The notes under the pieces are model-generated. The model did no database searches. It was not told the origin of the DNA and worked only from the letters and a program-made list of their open reading frames with translations. Below are positions 63,219-64,000 of a stretch of DNA of 64,000 bases, in pieces (positions within the stretch are counted from its first letter, which is position 1; each line of letters opens with the position of its first letter). Position numbers and translations under genes: made by a program. The stretch spans positions 27,795,501 through 27,859,500 of the forward strand of contig NC_088339.1 in assembly GCF_036884655.1 (NCBI RefSeq), written 5' to 3'. The DNA comes from Musa acuminata AAA Group (taxonomy: Eukaryota > Streptophyta > Magnoliopsida > Zingiberales > Musaceae).

Positions 63219-63612
63219 CTGTTAAATGTGACAACAATCAGCAAAACATGTCCTGATTGGATAATTAACATAAAAAAAACTTAGGTTTGAGCATCATGAT
63301 GTCAATAGTAAGTTTCATACTCAAGCTATAAGGGAACCAACAATTAACATGATCTGTTAAAGGAGACAACAATCAGCAAAACATATTCTGATTGGATAAC
63401 TAACATTAAAAACCTTAGGTTTGAGCATCATGATGTCAATAGTAAGTTTCATACTCAAGCTCTAAGGAAACCAACAATTGCCATAATCTGTTAAAGGTGA
63501 CAAACAATCAGCAAAACATGTTCTGATTGGATAACTAACATTAAAAAACTTAGGTTTGAGCATCATGATGTCAATTGTAAGTTTCATGCTCAAGCATTAA
63601 GGAAACCAACAC
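63205..63612. repeat. Tandem triplication, about 134-bp unit
   Basis: Three copies anchored by CTGTTAAA(T/G)G at 63219, 63354 and 63488 (spacing 135 and 134), each followed by GACAA, CAATCAGCAAAACAT and GATTGGATAA. The first copy includes the 3' splice site of the exon at 63143-63218. The other two carry the same acceptor sequence. Confidence 0.93.
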
Positions 63613-64000
63613 ACTGAAAATGGAAATATAAAAGTGCATCTCATGCGTTACTCACAAAATACAATATGAATTAGAAAAGGAAAATATGAGCTGCAACAGT
63701 TTTAATTATTCTCACCTCAGATATGTATTAGACTTGGGTTAGTAAATGTCGCGACCCGGCCCCATCTTGTGATTACTTTTGTTTAGAGGCACAACACATG
63801 CAGTTTCAAGCTTAACTCATGACAAATTAGTTCATAGCAACAACTGCTTATGGTATGGCAGTCCACACTGGGACCTATTGTGCATTTTGAAGAATCTCTA
63901 GTTCCACAAAGACAGACAATAAGTACAATGGCAGTATGACATTGTAGAACCAACACTTCCAAATCCCATATCACCTATGAGGAAACCTGGTGATTCGATT
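63613..64000. other. Right edge, no supported exon
   Basis: Presumably intron or upstream part of the minus-strand gene. GTCGCGACCCGGCCCCATCT at 63748-63767 is a GC-rich word seen at borders of plant LTR elements. No exon could be supported. Confidence 0.4.

Noticed and set aside
63205..63612. CRISPR-like array (three regular repeats)
   Set aside because: The genome is a plant, the repeats are 134 bp and contiguous without spacers, and they extend over a splice site. It is a plain tandem repeat.
1..64000. Integrated pararetrovirus or other viral sequence, tRNA or rRNA genes
   Set aside because: No movement-protein, coat or reverse-transcriptase signature beyond the LINE tails was seen, and no tRNA or rRNA structure was recognised by eye. 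A covariance-model scan would be needed to exclude small RNAs.

Overview
This is nuclear DNA from a flowering plant. The genes have many short exons with GT-AG introns, AT-rich introns and spacers, GC-rich first exons, many microsatellites and transposon debris. Several proteins are plant-only families (TIME FOR COFFEE, a DUF1336/EDR2-C protein, a plant LCB-phosphate phosphatase). GC-rich first exons and the style of the genes suggest a monocot, possibly Zingiberales (banana or Ensete type). That last step is inference, and no marker in the window settles it. Gene models were built by hand by joining exons where reading frame, splice signals and family knowledge agree. No search or transcript data were available.

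Layout, left to right. 1-2.87 kb: no gene seen. 2872-3174 (-): a 100-residue plant protein. 3942-4326 (-): a two-exon, 62-residue plant microprotein. 4.3-8.6 kb: spacer with a GC-rich tandem repeat. 8613-14356 (-): a complete 13-exon TIME FOR COFFEE gene (1574 residues). 14.4-19.4 kb: spacer. 19436-21327 (+): an unrecognised gene whose 3' end looks decayed. 24508-27241 (+): LCB-1-phosphate phosphatase, 8 exons, 407 residues. 29683-40299 (-): PP2A catalytic subunit, 11 exons, 314 residues. 42208-50450 (+): mitochondrial succinate-CoA ligase alpha subunit, 7 exons, 341 residues. 51936-58443 (-): a DUF1336 protein with an N-myristoylation-type start, 9 exons, 506 residues. 60536-63218 (-): the 3' part of an unrecognised gene whose 5' end probably lies beyond the right edge.

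The genes do not form a pathway. They are ordinary housekeeping and regulatory genes in a gene-rich segment: circadian clock and jasmonate output (TIC), sphingolipid turnover, protein dephosphorylation, and the TCA cycle. PP2A and succinate-CoA ligase are divergent across about 1.9 kb. The phosphatase genes LPPD and PP2A converge.

I found no clearly new biological system. The observations most worth a second look are structural. They are a 25-bp perfect hairpin (59698-59762), a foldback element inserted into one copy of a tandem duplication in a succinate-CoA ligase intron, and a triplicated repeat that copies a splice acceptor three times at the right edge. Others are an in-frame stop followed by coding-like sequence in the 19.4-kb gene, a possible GC-AG intron in the DUF1336 gene, and a compound microsatellite starting at intron base 6 in the PP2A gene.
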